From Mesorhizobium sp. M1E.F.Ca.ET.045.02.1.1 (lineage in GTDB: Bacteria; Pseudomonadota; Alphaproteobacteria; Rhizobiales; Rhizobiaceae), in the NCBI RefSeq assembly GCF_003952485.1, contig NZ_CP034447.1, positions 6,338,501 to 6,402,500 of the forward strand: 64,000 bases of DNA, written 5' to 3'. Positions 33,624 to 41,795 of the stretch are shown here, piece after piece. The position numbers were made by a program, and so were the translations under genes. Below the pieces are notes generated by a model. That model was not told where the DNA came from. It made no database searches and saw only the letters and a list, made by a program, of their open reading frames with translations. Each line of letters begins with the position of its first letter. Position 1 is the first letter of the stretch.

Positions 33624-34328
33624 ATGTGCAATCTTTACAACATCACCACAAGCCAGGAGGCGATCCGCCAATGGACGCGCGCGCTGCGCGACATCTCCGG
33701 CAATCTCGAGCCTTCGGTCGACATCTATCCCAACCAGCCTGCGCCAGTGGTGCGCAATGCCGCCGACGGCAGCCGCGAGCTCGCCAATCTGCGCTGGGGC
33801 ATGCCGACGCCACCTGAGCGGATGCGCGGCAACGCCGATTCCGGCACCACCAACATCCGCAACCCACAATATGCCCACTGGCTGCCCTATCTCGGCATCG
33901 AGAACCGCTGCGTGGTGCCGGTGACGAGCTTCGCCGAGCCCTCGCCGACGCCCGGCGACAAGGACCCTGAGACCGGCGTGCAGAAGAACTTCTGGTTTGC
34001 GCTCAGCCAAGAACGGCCGCTGTTCTTCTTCGCCGGCCTGTGGACTCCCTGGCATGGGGTACGCAAGGTGAAGGAAGGCCCCGGCGACCACGAGCTCTAC
34101 GGCTTCCTGACGACCAGGCCCAACGCGCTGATCGCGCCGATCCACGAGAAGGCGATGCCGGTGATCCTGACGACGCCGGAGGAGACCGAGCTATGGCTGA
34201 CCGCGCCGTGGTCTGAAGTGAAGAAGCTGCAGAAGCCGGCAGCGGACGACGCGCTGGTGATCGTGGAAAAACCGGCGACGCAGATCAAGTTTCCCGCCGA
34301 GCCGCCGGCGCAGGGGTCGTTGTTTTAG
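33624..34328 (+). CDS. yedK: SOS response-associated peptidase (SRAP, YedK/HMCES-like)
   Basis: A 234-residue protein that forms a covalent adduct with abasic sites in single-stranded DNA. The start must be ATG 33624, because the catalytic residue is Cys2 exposed after Met removal (MCNLYN). Other active-site elements follow: LRWGMPTP, NIRN, VVPVTSFAEPSPTPG with its Glu, and HEKAMPVILTTPEE with its His. PLFFFAGLWTPWHG is the usual core strand. The frame is open to 33588 but that would mask Cys2. A LexA-type box lies 630 bp downstream, in front of other genes; none is seen directly upstream of this one. Confidence 0.93.
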   Translation: MCNLYNITTSQEAIRQWTRALRDISGNLEPSVDIYPNQPAPVVRNAADGSRELANLRWGMPTPPERMRGNADSGTTNIRNPQYAHWLPYLGIENRCVVPVTSFAEPSPTPGDKDPETGVQKNFWFALSQERPLFFFAGLWTPWHGVRKVKEGPGDHELYGFLTTRPNALIAPIHEKAMPVILTTPEETELWLTAPWSEVKKLQKPAADDALVIVEKPATQIKFPAEPPAQGSLF

Positions 34329-34338
34329 TCAAGGGGCC

Positions 34339-34599
34339 CTACCCCCTCGCCTTCTGCAGCACCCAGATATAGCCCTTGGGCGGATGGTCCTGGTCGACGA
34401 ACTGGGTCTTGATCTCCGTGTCCTTGCGGCCGCAGCGCTTGCAGCGGAAGCGGATGGCTTCGAGCGGCTTGTTCCAGCCCACCACCTTGGCCACGTCGTT
34501 CGCCTTGAAGCGCCCGACGTGGTAACAGTGGCGGCATTCGACGATGAGCAGCATGTTGGCCTTGGCCGCCCGGCCAACGCTGTCCATGGGTCCGGCCAT
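34339..34599 (-). CDS. Small zinc-ribbon-like protein
   Basis: An 86-residue protein from ATG 34599. Two CxxC pairs are spaced like a zinc ribbon: LLIVECRHCYHVGRF and IRFRCKRCGRKDTEI, about 30 residues apart, followed by QFVDQDHPPKGYIWVL. It probably binds one zinc ion and may bind nucleic acid or protein. It follows the gene at 34604 by 4 bp on the same strand, so they form a two-gene operon transcribed from the region of the LexA-type box. No named family recognised. Confidence 0.72.
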   Translation of the reverse strand: MAGPMDSVGRAAKANMLLIVECRHCYHVGRFKANDVAKVVGWNKPLEAIRFRCKRCGRKDTEIKTQFVDQDHPPKGYIWVLQKARG

Positions 34600-34603
34600 T
34601 TTC

Positions 34604-34864
34604 TCATGTCCGGTCTGAGTAATCCTCGGGCAGCGGCAATAGGCCGAGCCAGGCGGCGCGGAAATCGGGCTCCCGGCCCGCAACCGCGCCCATCACCTCG
34701 TGCAGCCTGTCCACCAGGCCGTTGAGCCGCCAGTACATTTCGCCATTGGCCTTGAGGTTGACTTGTGCCGCCAGCACCGTCTTGCGCAGTTCCAGCGCGT
34801 CGCGAATGATCGCCTCCGCGTCCGACTGGAGCAATCTGTCATAGCGGCTTTTTCGTCTGCCCAA
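34604..34864 (-). CDS. Small helical protein of unknown function
   Basis: An 86-residue protein reading MGRRKSRYDRLLQSDAEAIIRDALELRKTVLAAQVNLKANGEMYWRLNGLVDRLHEVMGAV... The start is uncertain: TTG 34864 has AGGGAGA in front, whereas a TTG at 34909 would add 15 residues. It is helical and charged, with no Cys or membrane part. A possible promoter (TTGACT, 18 bp, TATTTT) precedes it on the minus strand, beside a GTTC-N7-GTTC box. No family recognised. Confidence 0.65.
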   Translation of the reverse strand: MGRRKSRYDRLLQSDAEAIIRDALELRKTVLAAQVNLKANGEMYWRLNGLVDRLHEVMGAVAGREPDFRAAWLGLLPLPEDYSDRT

Positions 34865-34955
34865 CGCGGCTCTCCCTGAATCCTGAGCAACCGCCCCATC
34901 TCCTGACAAAATAGGAACCCATTCCTTGCAAAGTCAATTCGCTCTTGACATTTTT

Positions 34956-34970
34956 GTTCACTTTTTGTTC
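34956..34970 (+). promoter_or_regulatory. Candidate LexA (SOS) box, GTTC-N7-GTTC
   Basis: GTTCACTTTTTGTTC is an exact match to the direct-repeat LexA operator of Alphaproteobacteria. It is embedded in two tandem copies of TTTTTGTTCAC, in the AT-rich 138-bp gap between divergent small genes, with TTGACA at 34945 beside it. About one such match per strand is expected by chance in 65 kb, so position and AT context carry the weight. Confidence 0.55.
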
Positions 34971-35002
34971 ACATGCTAATGGAAGGCACGGGAGCAACCG
35001 CC

Positions 35003-35182
35003 ATGGATCGCATCGTAAGGTTGGACAGCCGTCAGGAGGCGGCGCTTCAGGCGATCGCCGAGCGCTTCATCGCTGAGCACAAAGGCGATCCGGTGAAGGC
35101 GCTGAAGGAGATGATCGTGCTCAACGGGCATCTGCAGGAACGGCTCGATGCGCTTGGCGCGCCGAAGCGGGCTGCGCGTTGA
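35003..35182 (+). CDS. Small hypothetical protein downstream of a LexA-type box
   Basis: A 59-residue protein from ATG 35003 (GGGAG eight bases upstream; ATG 34973 and 34979 are alternatives, giving up to 69 residues). It reads MDRIVRLDSRQEAALQAIAERFIAEHKGDPVKALKEMIVLNGHLQERLDAL.., two amphipathic helices with no Cys or membrane part. It is divergent from the operon 34864-34339 across the box at 34956. No family recognised. Confidence 0.6.
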   Translation: MDRIVRLDSRQEAALQAIAERFIAEHKGDPVKALKEMIVLNGHLQERLDALGAPKRAAR

Positions 35183-35246
35183 GCACCAGGAAGCGAAGCT
35201 TGGCGACAGCGCGGCTGACCGCGCCGCCGCCGAAAGACGCCTGGCC

Positions 35247-36686
35247 TCAGGCGGCCCTGAGACCTTCCTTCGCACGCAGGTTCTGGTTCACGCGGAACAG
35301 GTTCTGCGGGTCGTAGCGCTGCTTGATCTCCAGCAGCCGGCTATAGTTGCCGCCATAGGCTGCTTCGACCCGGTCGACCTCGTCCTCCGGCATGAAGTTC
35401 ACATAAGCCGTGCCGGCGGCATAGGGCCTTGCCGCGTCATAGATACCGCGAGCCCAGTCGATGCAGGCCTTGTCCATTGCCGGTTCGCGCCAGCGGGCAT
35501 GGACGTTCATGACGAAATGCGAGTTGCGCTGCGGAAACGCGGTGGCGTCCGCCTCGACCCTGCCCGCGGCCCCACCGACATGGCCGAAGAATATCTCGCA
35601 TTCCGGACCCGGAAGCCTGGCGATCGCCTCTGTGGTTACCTCGATCACGCCGTCGGAAAGCTCGGTGAAGTCGTGGCTCTTCCAGTAGTTGCGGGCGCCA
35701 GGCGCAAGCAGCGGGTCGAAGGCCTGCTGCCAGCCGGTGAACGGATTGAGACCGACGACGTCGGCGATCGGCGTGCCAATGGCGCGAAGCTTCCGCGTCG
35801 CCTTTTCGGCGGCCTGGGCGTCGCCGCAATAGCACATGGCCAGCACCAGCACTTCCTTGCCGTGCCATTCGGCCGGCAGGAACGGCAGCGGCGGCGCCTG
35901 CCGCATGACCACCCAGCAGGTCAGTTCGTCGGGTGCGGTCTCGAGCGCCTCGCGATATTCGCTCAGCACCTTCGCGGCATCGGCGAAGGGATGGACGACG
36001 AGCCCCGACAGCACTTGCGGTCCGAACTGATGAAGTTGGAACTCGAACGCCGTGACGACGCCGAAATTGCCGCCGCCGCCACGCAGCGCCCAGAACAGGT
36101 CGGGGTTCTCGCTCTGGCTGGCGCGCAGCAACTTGCCGTCGGCGGTGACCACGTCGGCTGAAACGAGATTGTCGATCGTCAGCCCGAATTTGCGGGTGAT
36201 CCATCCGAAACCACCGCCCAGCGTCAGGCCCGCAATACCGGTGGTCGAATTGATGCCGGTGGGCAACGCCAGTCCGAAGGCCTGCGTTTCCCGGTCGACA
36301 TCGGCGAGCGTTGCGCCGGGTCCGACCCATGCCCGTTTCGCCGCGACATCGACCCGCACCGATTTCATCAGCGACAGGTCGATCATCAGGCCGCCGTCGC
36401 AGACGGCGCTGCCGGCAATGTTGTGGCCGCCGCCGCGCACGCAGACGAGAAGCCTGTTTTCCCTGGCGAAATTCACGGCGATGACGACATCTGAGGCGCC
36501 GACGCAACACACTATCAGCCCGGGCCGGCGGTCGATCATGCCATTCCAGATGCCGCGGACCTCGTCATAGGCGGCATCACCTTCCCGCAGCACCGTGCCG
36601 CGAATTTGTGCCGAAAGTGCTTCGAGGGAGGCGGCGTCGACGGTCGCCTTGCCGCGTTCAAGGGTGGTGAAGCTTATTGCATTCAT
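35247..36686 (-). CDS. FAD-linked oxidoreductase, berberine-bridge-enzyme-like
   Basis: A 479-residue flavoprotein with the PCMH-type FAD domain. It has GMIDRRPGLIVCCVGASDVVIAVNFAREN, then VRGGGHNIAGSAVCDGGLMIDLS, where the His after the glycine run is the usual covalent FAD site. GINSTTGIAGLTLGGGFGWITRKFGLTIDNL follows; the second covalent Cys of bicovalent members is replaced here by Thr-Gly. The C-terminal berberine-bridge segment is AYVNFMPEDEVDRVEAAYGGNYSRLLEIKQRYDPQNLFRVNQNL. It oxidises an alcohol, sugar or amine; the substrate is unknown. It is monocistronic, behind a hairpin that ends the next upstream gene. Confidence 0.9.
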   Translation of the reverse strand: MNAISFTTLERGKATVDAASLEALSAQIRGTVLREGDAAYDEVRGIWNGMIDRRPGLIVCCVGASDVVIAVNFARENRLLVCVRGGGHNIAGSAVCDGGLMIDLSLMKSVRVDVAAKRAWVGPGATLADVDRETQAFGLALPTGINSTTGIAGLTLGGGFGWITRKFGLTIDNLVSADVVTADGKLLRASQSENPDLFWALRGGGGNFGVVTAFEFQLHQFGPQVLSGLVVHPFADAAKVLSEYREALETAPDELTCWVVMRQAPPLPFLPAEWHGKEVLVLAMCYCGDAQAAEKATRKLRAIGTPIADVVGLNPFTGWQQAFDPLLAPGARNYWKSHDFTELSDGVIEVTTEAIARLPGPECEIFFGHVGGAAGRVEADATAFPQRNSHFVMNVHARWREPAMDKACIDWARGIYDAARPYAAGTAYVNFMPEDEVDRVEAAYGGNYSRLLEIKQRYDPQNLFRVNQNLRAKEGLRAA

Positions 36687-36761
36687 GCTTTCCTCCCGTT
36701 TTTTTGCTGGTAAGCCCTCTCCTAATTTTAGTGTGCTCTTATGTTAGCTATCACGCAAGTT

Positions 36762-36784
36762 ATGGCGGGCTCGTTGCCCGCCAT
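36762..36784 (-). terminator. Hairpin between the amidinotransferase-fold and FAD oxidoreductase genes
   Basis: ATGGCGGGC and GCCCGCCAT form a perfect 9-bp stem around a 5-base loop. On the minus strand it follows the stop of the gene at 36851, so it probably ends that transcript. There is no long U-tract after it, and the strand is therefore inferred from position. Confidence 0.55.
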
Positions 36785-36850
36785 TTGCGTGACTGGACAG
36801 TGGCGATTGCCTGGATGACTGCCTCGCCTGCGCCGGCCGAAGCAGCGCGC

Positions 36851-37783
36851 TCAGGCCGGCACCCGCTTCAGCGCCTGCGCCATGCAGTGGATGCCGCCGC
36901 CGGTCTTGGAGATCTCGCTTATGTCGACGGCCGCGACCTCGAAACCGCGTGCCTTCAGCTTCTCGATCAGCGTCTTGCTGGAGGTCGGCGCGATCACCCT
37001 GTCCTTGCCGAGCGACATGAAGTTGCAGCCGAGCGCCATCGTGTCCTGGAAGGGCACGTCGATGATCTCGTGGCCTTTGCCCTTCAGCCAGTCGACGATG
37101 CCGGGTTCGGTGCAGGCGAGGCACACTGCGGTGAGCTTTTCGGCGATCGGCACCACCATCAGGTCGATATGGACATAGTATTCGTCGATGAAGGCTAGCC
37201 GTGTCTCCCAGCCTTCCTTGTCGAACCAGGCCTGCACCTGGCGCGCGCCCTCTTCCTGCGTGCGGGCACCGCCGCAGCCGATCAGCACCACGCCATCCTC
37301 GATGACGTTGAAGTCGCCGCCCTCGAAGGTGCCGGCCGTCACCATGTCGTAGATCGGGATGCCGAGTTTTTCATAGGTGCGGATGGCGGCATAATTCTCG
37401 CCGCGCCGCCACCAATTGGCCATGGCGGTGATGAAGGCGCCGTAGGGCGTCATGACGCTGGAATCGCGCGAATAGACCTGCATCGGCAGTTCCGGCGTCG
37501 GCTCGTGCCAGTGGATGTTGACGCCGAAATGCTCGTAGGCGGCGACAAGATCCTTGTGCTGCGCCTGCGCGATCTGGACGTTGCAGGGCGCCTCGCGCAG
37601 GTGCTTTCTGGACAGCGAGCTGGTCGAGAGATGCCGTAGGAAATTGGGCGAGCCGAGCAGCACGTCGGTCAGCACATCGGTTTCGTTGGCGAAGCCCCAG
37701 GCGGTCAGCGGCTTGGTGCCGCCATTGGGGTTGCGGCGCTGCAGCGAAAACGGCTCGGCGACGATTCGGTCATGGACGGTCAT
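36851..37783 (-). CDS. Amidinotransferase-superfamily hydrolase (DDAH/deiminase-like)
   Basis: A 310-residue enzyme of the guanidino-group-modifying fold. ATG 37783 is preceded by GAGGAGAA. Active-site elements: SRDSSVMTPYG (Asp), TFEGGDFNVIEDGVVLIG (Glu and glycine turn), YYVHIDLMVVPI (His) and the nucleophile Cys close to the end in TGGGIHCMAQAL. This order is shared by dimethylarginine dimethylaminohydrolase and related amidinohydrolases, so the substrate is probably a guanidino compound such as a methylarginine. It sits beside an M20 amidohydrolase and a polyamine-type ABC transporter, which suggests catabolism of a nitrogen-rich compound. Confidence 0.85.
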   Translation of the reverse strand: MTVHDRIVAEPFSLQRRNPNGGTKPLTAWGFANETDVLTDVLLGSPNFLRHLSTSSLSRKHLREAPCNVQIAQAQHKDLVAAYEHFGVNIHWHEPTPELPMQVYSRDSSVMTPYGAFITAMANWWRRGENYAAIRTYEKLGIPIYDMVTAGTFEGGDFNVIEDGVVLIGCGGARTQEEGARQVQAWFDKEGWETRLAFIDEYYVHIDLMVVPIAEKLTAVCLACTEPGIVDWLKGKGHEIIDVPFQDTMALGCNFMSLGKDRVIAPTSSKTLIEKLKARGFEVAAVDISEISKTGGGIHCMAQALKRVPA

Positions 37784-37809
37784 GGGGTTCTCCTCGATCG
37801 GTTTTGTTG

Positions 37810-39402
37810 TCATGCGGTGGAAGCAGACGGGATCCACCAGTCGCGCCCGCGCGGCGTGGTGACATATTCCGGCCAGCGGAAATTGATCGGTGGGTCGTAA
37901 TCGCAGAGCGGCACGATCCAGTTCGAACCGCCGACGCCGCCGCCGGTTCGCTTGACGAATTCGTCCATCGCGGCCTCGCGCGCGGCCTTGTCCTCGAGCA
38001 GGCGAAGCGCGGTGAGCGCGACGGTCTTGGCGGCGCAGGTGACCATCGGGTCGATGGTGGCCGGAATGCCGCCCAGCGCGTTCATCGCCCAGGCCGGGTA
38101 GGCATGGCCATCGGCTGCGCGCAGCGCCGGCCGGGCGACATAGAAGCGCGCCGTCGGCGCGTGCCAGCTCATGTCGGTGTAGTCGTCGGAGGTCGAATTG
38201 ACCTGCGAAGGCGGCAGGTCGTGGCGCAGGATCGCCTCCGCTTCCTGCGGCGAAATGAGCCGCTCAAGCTCGTCGATGAACGGATTCTCGGTCGCCTCGC
38301 CGCCGCCATTGACCTGCACCTCGCGGGCAACCGCCCTCGCCTCGTCGCTCCATTGCGGCGGGCCGACGGCTGCGAGCGCCTGATAGGTGATGTCTGCTAT
38401 GGCGTGGTTGGCCAGCCCCGGCCGCGACTTCGACACCCAGTGGCGCTCGTAGCGGCAGCCACTCATCTTCGCCGCCGCTTCCGCGTTGCGGTCGAGCACC
38501 GCGGTGACCTGCTCGGCCATACGAAGCGTCGGCACGCGGATCATGTATTGGATCTCGGCCAGTCCCGCCGGCAGGTTGTCGGCGGTCGCCTGGCCCGCGG
38601 TCAGGATCGCCTCGCTGATCGACCAGCCGCCCTGATGCGGCAGCATGGAATCGCGCAGCGCCTTGGAGGCCATGTACATCATCATCAGCGCATCGTTGGC
38701 GCCGGGCGCGCGGACCGCCGAATGCGCCTGCGGGATCGGCGCGCCGTCGCCTCCGAGTGCCCAATTTTCGGGTTCGTCGCAGATGAAGCGGTAGATCATC
38801 GCGTAGGCCGCGCCGCAATGCGTGTCCCAGCGCGCCGTGTTGCAAAGCGGCAGCATGTAGAAGGGATGGAAGGAGATCATGCCGGCAAGGCCGTCATAAT
38901 AGCCCTTGGCCGCATGGATCGGCTTCGAGCCCCTCACCTTCTCGGCCGGCTCGCCGGTGAAGCGCAGCGTGCCTGTTATGCCGTGCTCCAGCATCGCCGC
39001 CTTGGCGGCGAGCAGGCCGCCGAGGCTGCCGATGCCGAGGCCCGAATGCGGATCGGTGTGGCCGCCGGCCTCGACGCTGAGACCCGGCCGAGGCCGCTTG
39101 ACGGTGGCGGCGTCCTGGCAATTGCCGGGGACTGCGTCGTATTCGGCATACATGCCGACTGTGGGGCCTTCCCCGTTCGTCCAATGGGCGCAGAAGGCGG
39201 TCGGCATGCCGCCGGAACCTTCCTCGACGGAGAAGCCTTCGCGCTTCAGCCGATCGACATACCAGGCGGCCGACTGGTACTCGCGCCAGGCGGTTTCGCC
39301 GAAGTCGAAGATGGTGCGGGTCCAGGCCGACAGGAGCGGCTGGATGCCGTCGATGCAGGCGAGCGCGGTCTCCTGCGCGGAACTCGTCACCGGTTTCTCC
39401 AT
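37810..39402 (-). CDS. M20-family amidohydrolase (AbgB-like)
   Basis: A 530-residue metallo-amidohydrolase. ATG 39402 is chosen because family similarity begins there; the open frame to 39501 covers the promoter region facing the LysR gene. Motifs: YQSAAWYVDRLKREGFSVEEG, AEYDAVPGNCQ, EAGGHTDPHSGLGIGSLGGLLAAKAAM, GLAGMISFHPF and late TSDDYTDMSWHAPTARFYVA. AbgB hydrolyses p-aminobenzoyl-glutamate, and related enzymes cleave other amides. The HTDPHSGLG metal site differs from the usual GHGCGHN form. It is 26 bp upstream of the amidinotransferase-fold gene, so the two form an operon, and is divergent from the LysR gene. Confidence 0.85.
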   Translation of the reverse strand: MEKPVTSSAQETALACIDGIQPLLSAWTRTIFDFGETAWREYQSAAWYVDRLKREGFSVEEGSGGMPTAFCAHWTNGEGPTVGMYAEYDAVPGNCQDAATVKRPRPGLSVEAGGHTDPHSGLGIGSLGGLLAAKAAMLEHGITGTLRFTGEPAEKVRGSKPIHAAKGYYDGLAGMISFHPFYMLPLCNTARWDTHCGAAYAMIYRFICDEPENWALGGDGAPIPQAHSAVRAPGANDALMMMYMASKALRDSMLPHQGGWSISEAILTAGQATADNLPAGLAEIQYMIRVPTLRMAEQVTAVLDRNAEAAAKMSGCRYERHWVSKSRPGLANHAIADITYQALAAVGPPQWSDEARAVAREVQVNGGGEATENPFIDELERLISPQEAEAILRHDLPPSQVNSTSDDYTDMSWHAPTARFYVARPALRAADGHAYPAWAMNALGGIPATIDPMVTCAAKTVALTALRLLEDKAAREAAMDEFVKRTGGGVGGSNWIVPLCDYDPPINFRWPEYVTTPRGRDWWIPSASTA

Positions 39403-39484
39403 GCCGCAAAGAAAGCAGTGAAGCGGCTCATCAAAAAGTGATATGTTTTCCCGGCTCGTGCAAATTCGGTTCACCTGAGGCCTC

Positions 39485-40372
39485 TTGCGAATACCTTCCA
39501 CGCAGGCGCTGCGCGCCCTCGACAGTTTTGCCCGTCATGGCAGCGTTTGGCGCGCCGCCGACGAGCTCCACCTCACCCGCAGCGCCGTCTCGCATCAGCT
39601 TCGGCTGCTCGAGCGCGACCTCGGCTTCGACCTCCTGCAGCGCATCGGCAAGGGCGTGGCGCTGACGCCGCGCGGCCAGCGCTACGCGGCCGATGTCCGG
39701 AAGGCGCTGACCGTGCTCGGCGACGCGGTGACGCAGAACAGCGGCGCCGGCGTCGGCGGCTCCTTCGGCATCTCCTGTCCGCCGGGCTTCGCTTCGATGT
39801 TCTTGTGCACCCATATCGGTGAGTTCCAGCAGATGTATCCGGACGTCGCGCTCTCGGTGCTGACGCCGCGGCGGCTCGACGATGTCAGCAATCCGGAAGC
39901 CGACGCCTTCATCGCCTTCGGCGTCGGCAACTGGCCGAACCGGGCGGTGGAGCTGCTTTGCGAAGTCTCCTTCACGCCGCTCTGCAGCCCGACGCTGCTC
40001 AACAAGGTCGGCGGCTTTTCCAAGCCAGCCGACGTGCTGCGCGCCAATCTGCTGCATCTCAGCGACACCGAGGACTGGGCGCGCTGGCTGGCGCTGTCCA
40101 AGGTGGAAAATCCCGATACCGAGGGCGGCATCTTCTTTTCCGACATGAACCTCGTCTTCTCGGCGGCGATCGCCGGCCAGGGGATCGCCATGGGCGACGA
40201 GCTGACCGGCCGCCGGGCACTGAGCGAGGGCCGGCTAGTCAAGCCGTTCGAAGCGTCGGTCCCCTCGCCGCGCTCCTATTATCTGGTCTTCGAGCATGCC
40301 AAGGCGGGGCACCCTGTGCTCAATGCCTTCAGCGAGTGGCTTAGGGCGAAGCTTTCGGAGAACAGGCTCTAA
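39485..40372 (+). CDS. LysR-family transcriptional regulator (GcvA-like)
   Basis: A 295-residue regulator starting at TTG 39485, with GAGG four bases before. The N-terminal helix-turn-helix is STQALRALDSFARHGSVWRAADELHLTRSAVSHQLRLLERDLGFDLLQRIGKGVALTPRG, typical of the GcvA subgroup. The effector-binding part includes YPDVALSVLTPRR and ends IAGQGIAMGDELTGRRALSEGRLVKPFE. It is divergent from the amidohydrolase operon by 82 bp and upstream of the ABC transporter, and so is the likely regulator of both. Its stop (TAA 40370-40372) lies at the tip of a family A repeat. Confidence 0.92.
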   Translation: MRIPSTQALRALDSFARHGSVWRAADELHLTRSAVSHQLRLLERDLGFDLLQRIGKGVALTPRGQRYAADVRKALTVLGDAVTQNSGAGVGGSFGISCPPGFASMFLCTHIGEFQQMYPDVALSVLTPRRLDDVSNPEADAFIAFGVGNWPNRAVELLCEVSFTPLCSPTLLNKVGGFSKPADVLRANLLHLSDTEDWARWLALSKVENPDTEGGIFFSDMNLVFSAAIAGQGIAMGDELTGRRALSEGRLVKPFEASVPSPRSYYLVFEHAKAGHPVLNAFSEWLRAKLSENRL

Positions 40373-40529
40373 TCTCCCCCCTTGAGGGAGAGATGGCCGC
40401 GAAGCGGTCAGAGGGGGTCGTCTCACGAAGAGCGCCAGCACCATCGGCGTCGCGCTGGCCGTCGGCGCTCCACGCGCGGCGACCCCCTCTGTCGCCTGCG
40501 GCGACATCTCCCCCTCAAGGGGGGAGATT
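40371..40529. repeat. Palindromic intergenic element, family A (copy 3)
   Basis: Bounded by a perfect 16-bp inverted repeat, AATCTCCCCCCTTGAG at 40371-40386 and its complement at 40514-40529. The internal CAGAGGGGGTCGTCTC and GCGACCCCCTCTGTCGCC arms match copies 1 and 2. It begins inside the stop codon of the LysR gene and separates it from the ABC transporter. Confidence 0.85.
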
Positions 40530-40633
40530 TGGCGCCACCCGTGAATCAAATTTGCCGATCAGGCGAAAACTATTCGGTTGCGGTGAGCCCCCGCCCTGCC
40601 TACGATTTCACCTGAGACCAAGGAAGAGGCAGG

Positions 40634-41728
40634 ATGCAGCAACCCGGCCGGGCCGCAGAGATCAAGGCGAACGGGATCGGCAAAAGCTTCGGCTCGTTCC
40701 GGGCGCTGGACGATCTGACGCTCGATATAGGCCGCGGCGAGTTCCTGACCCTGCTCGGGCCCTCGGGCTCCGGCAAGACCACTTTCCTGATGATTTTGGC
40801 CGGCTTCGTGCAGCCGAGCGAAGGCCGCCTTTTCAGCGACGGCGCCGACATCACCGACCGCCCGGCCGAGCAGCGCGCCGCCGGCATGGTGTTCCAGGGA
40901 TATGCGCTGTTCCCGCATATGAGCGTGGAACAGAACATCGCCTTCCCGCTCAAGGTGCGCAAGAAATCGGCTTCAGAGATCAAAAGCCGTGTCGGCGAGA
41001 TGATCGAGCGCGTCGGCCTCAAGGGCCACGAGAAGAAGCTGCCGGCGCAGCTTTCGGGCGGCCAGCAGCAGCGCGTGGCGCTGGCCCGCGCACTGGTGTT
41101 CGAGCCGGGCGTGCTCCTCCTCGACGAGCCGTTCTCGGCGCTGGACAAGAGCCTGCGCGGCCAGATGCAGGCCGAGATGAAGCGGCTGCACCAGGAAACC
41201 GGCACCACCTTCGTCTTCGTCACCCACGACCAGAGCGAGGCGCTGGCGCTGTCGTCGCGTGTCGCCATCTTCAACCACGGCAAGCTCCTGCAGGTGGGTA
41301 GGCCGGACGAGGTCTACGACCGCCCGGCCAACCGCTTCGTCGCCGAGTTCCTGGGCGAGATCAACATGCTGCCGGTGAAGGGCGTCAAGCCGGCCGACAA
41401 CGGCGCCACCGGTCTCTGCGAGGACCGCGCGGTCAACATGCGCTGCAAGGCCGAAGCGATAAAGGGCGATGCCATCCTCGCCATCCGCCCCGAGCACATG
41501 TCGATCGCGCCGGAGGCGGCGTCCGGCGAAAACGGCATTGCGGCGACCGCTGTCGCCTCGACCTATCTCGGGGCCGCAACCAAGCTCGACCTCACCACGC
41601 GCCAGGGCGCGAAGGTCACCGTCTCGGTGCCGAACGAGGTGGCGGCGGCGGCTTTGAGCAAGGGCAATTCCGTCTGGCTGACCTGGCCGGCCGAGAAGGG
41701 CTTCCTCCTACCGGGCGGAGGACAATGA
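40634..41728 (+). CDS. potA: ABC transporter ATP-binding protein, spermidine/putrescine type
   Basis: A 364-residue ATPase, ATG 40634 with GGAAGAGG upstream. Walker A is LLGPSGSGKTTFLMILAGF, the signature LSGGQQQRVALARALV, Walker B VLLLDEPFSALD, and the switch His is in FVFVTHDQSEALALS. A C-terminal TOBE-like domain follows (AILAIRPEHMSIAPEA). It powers the transporter formed with the next three genes, all in the same direction. The symbol marks the subfamily; the substrate may be a polyamine or another small cationic or amide compound. Confidence 0.9.
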   Translation: MQQPGRAAEIKANGIGKSFGSFRALDDLTLDIGRGEFLTLLGPSGSGKTTFLMILAGFVQPSEGRLFSDGADITDRPAEQRAAGMVFQGYALFPHMSVEQNIAFPLKVRKKSASEIKSRVGEMIERVGLKGHEKKLPAQLSGGQQQRVALARALVFEPGVLLLDEPFSALDKSLRGQMQAEMKRLHQETGTTFVFVTHDQSEALALSSRVAIFNHGKLLQVGRPDEVYDRPANRFVAEFLGEINMLPVKGVKPADNGATGLCEDRAVNMRCKAEAIKGDAILAIRPEHMSIAPEAASGENGIAATAVASTYLGAATKLDLTTRQGAKVTVSVPNEVAAAALSKGNSVWLTWPAEKGFLLPGGGQ

Positions 41729-41795
41729 GCGCCGAGGCGGCCTGATATCGCCGCACCGGCTTCCGGATCAGATCAATAAAACAAGGGGAACTGAC

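Noticed and set aside
37804-39441. 545-codon plus-strand frame opposite the M20 amidohydrolase
   Set aside because: No motifs; the minus-strand gene explains the region.
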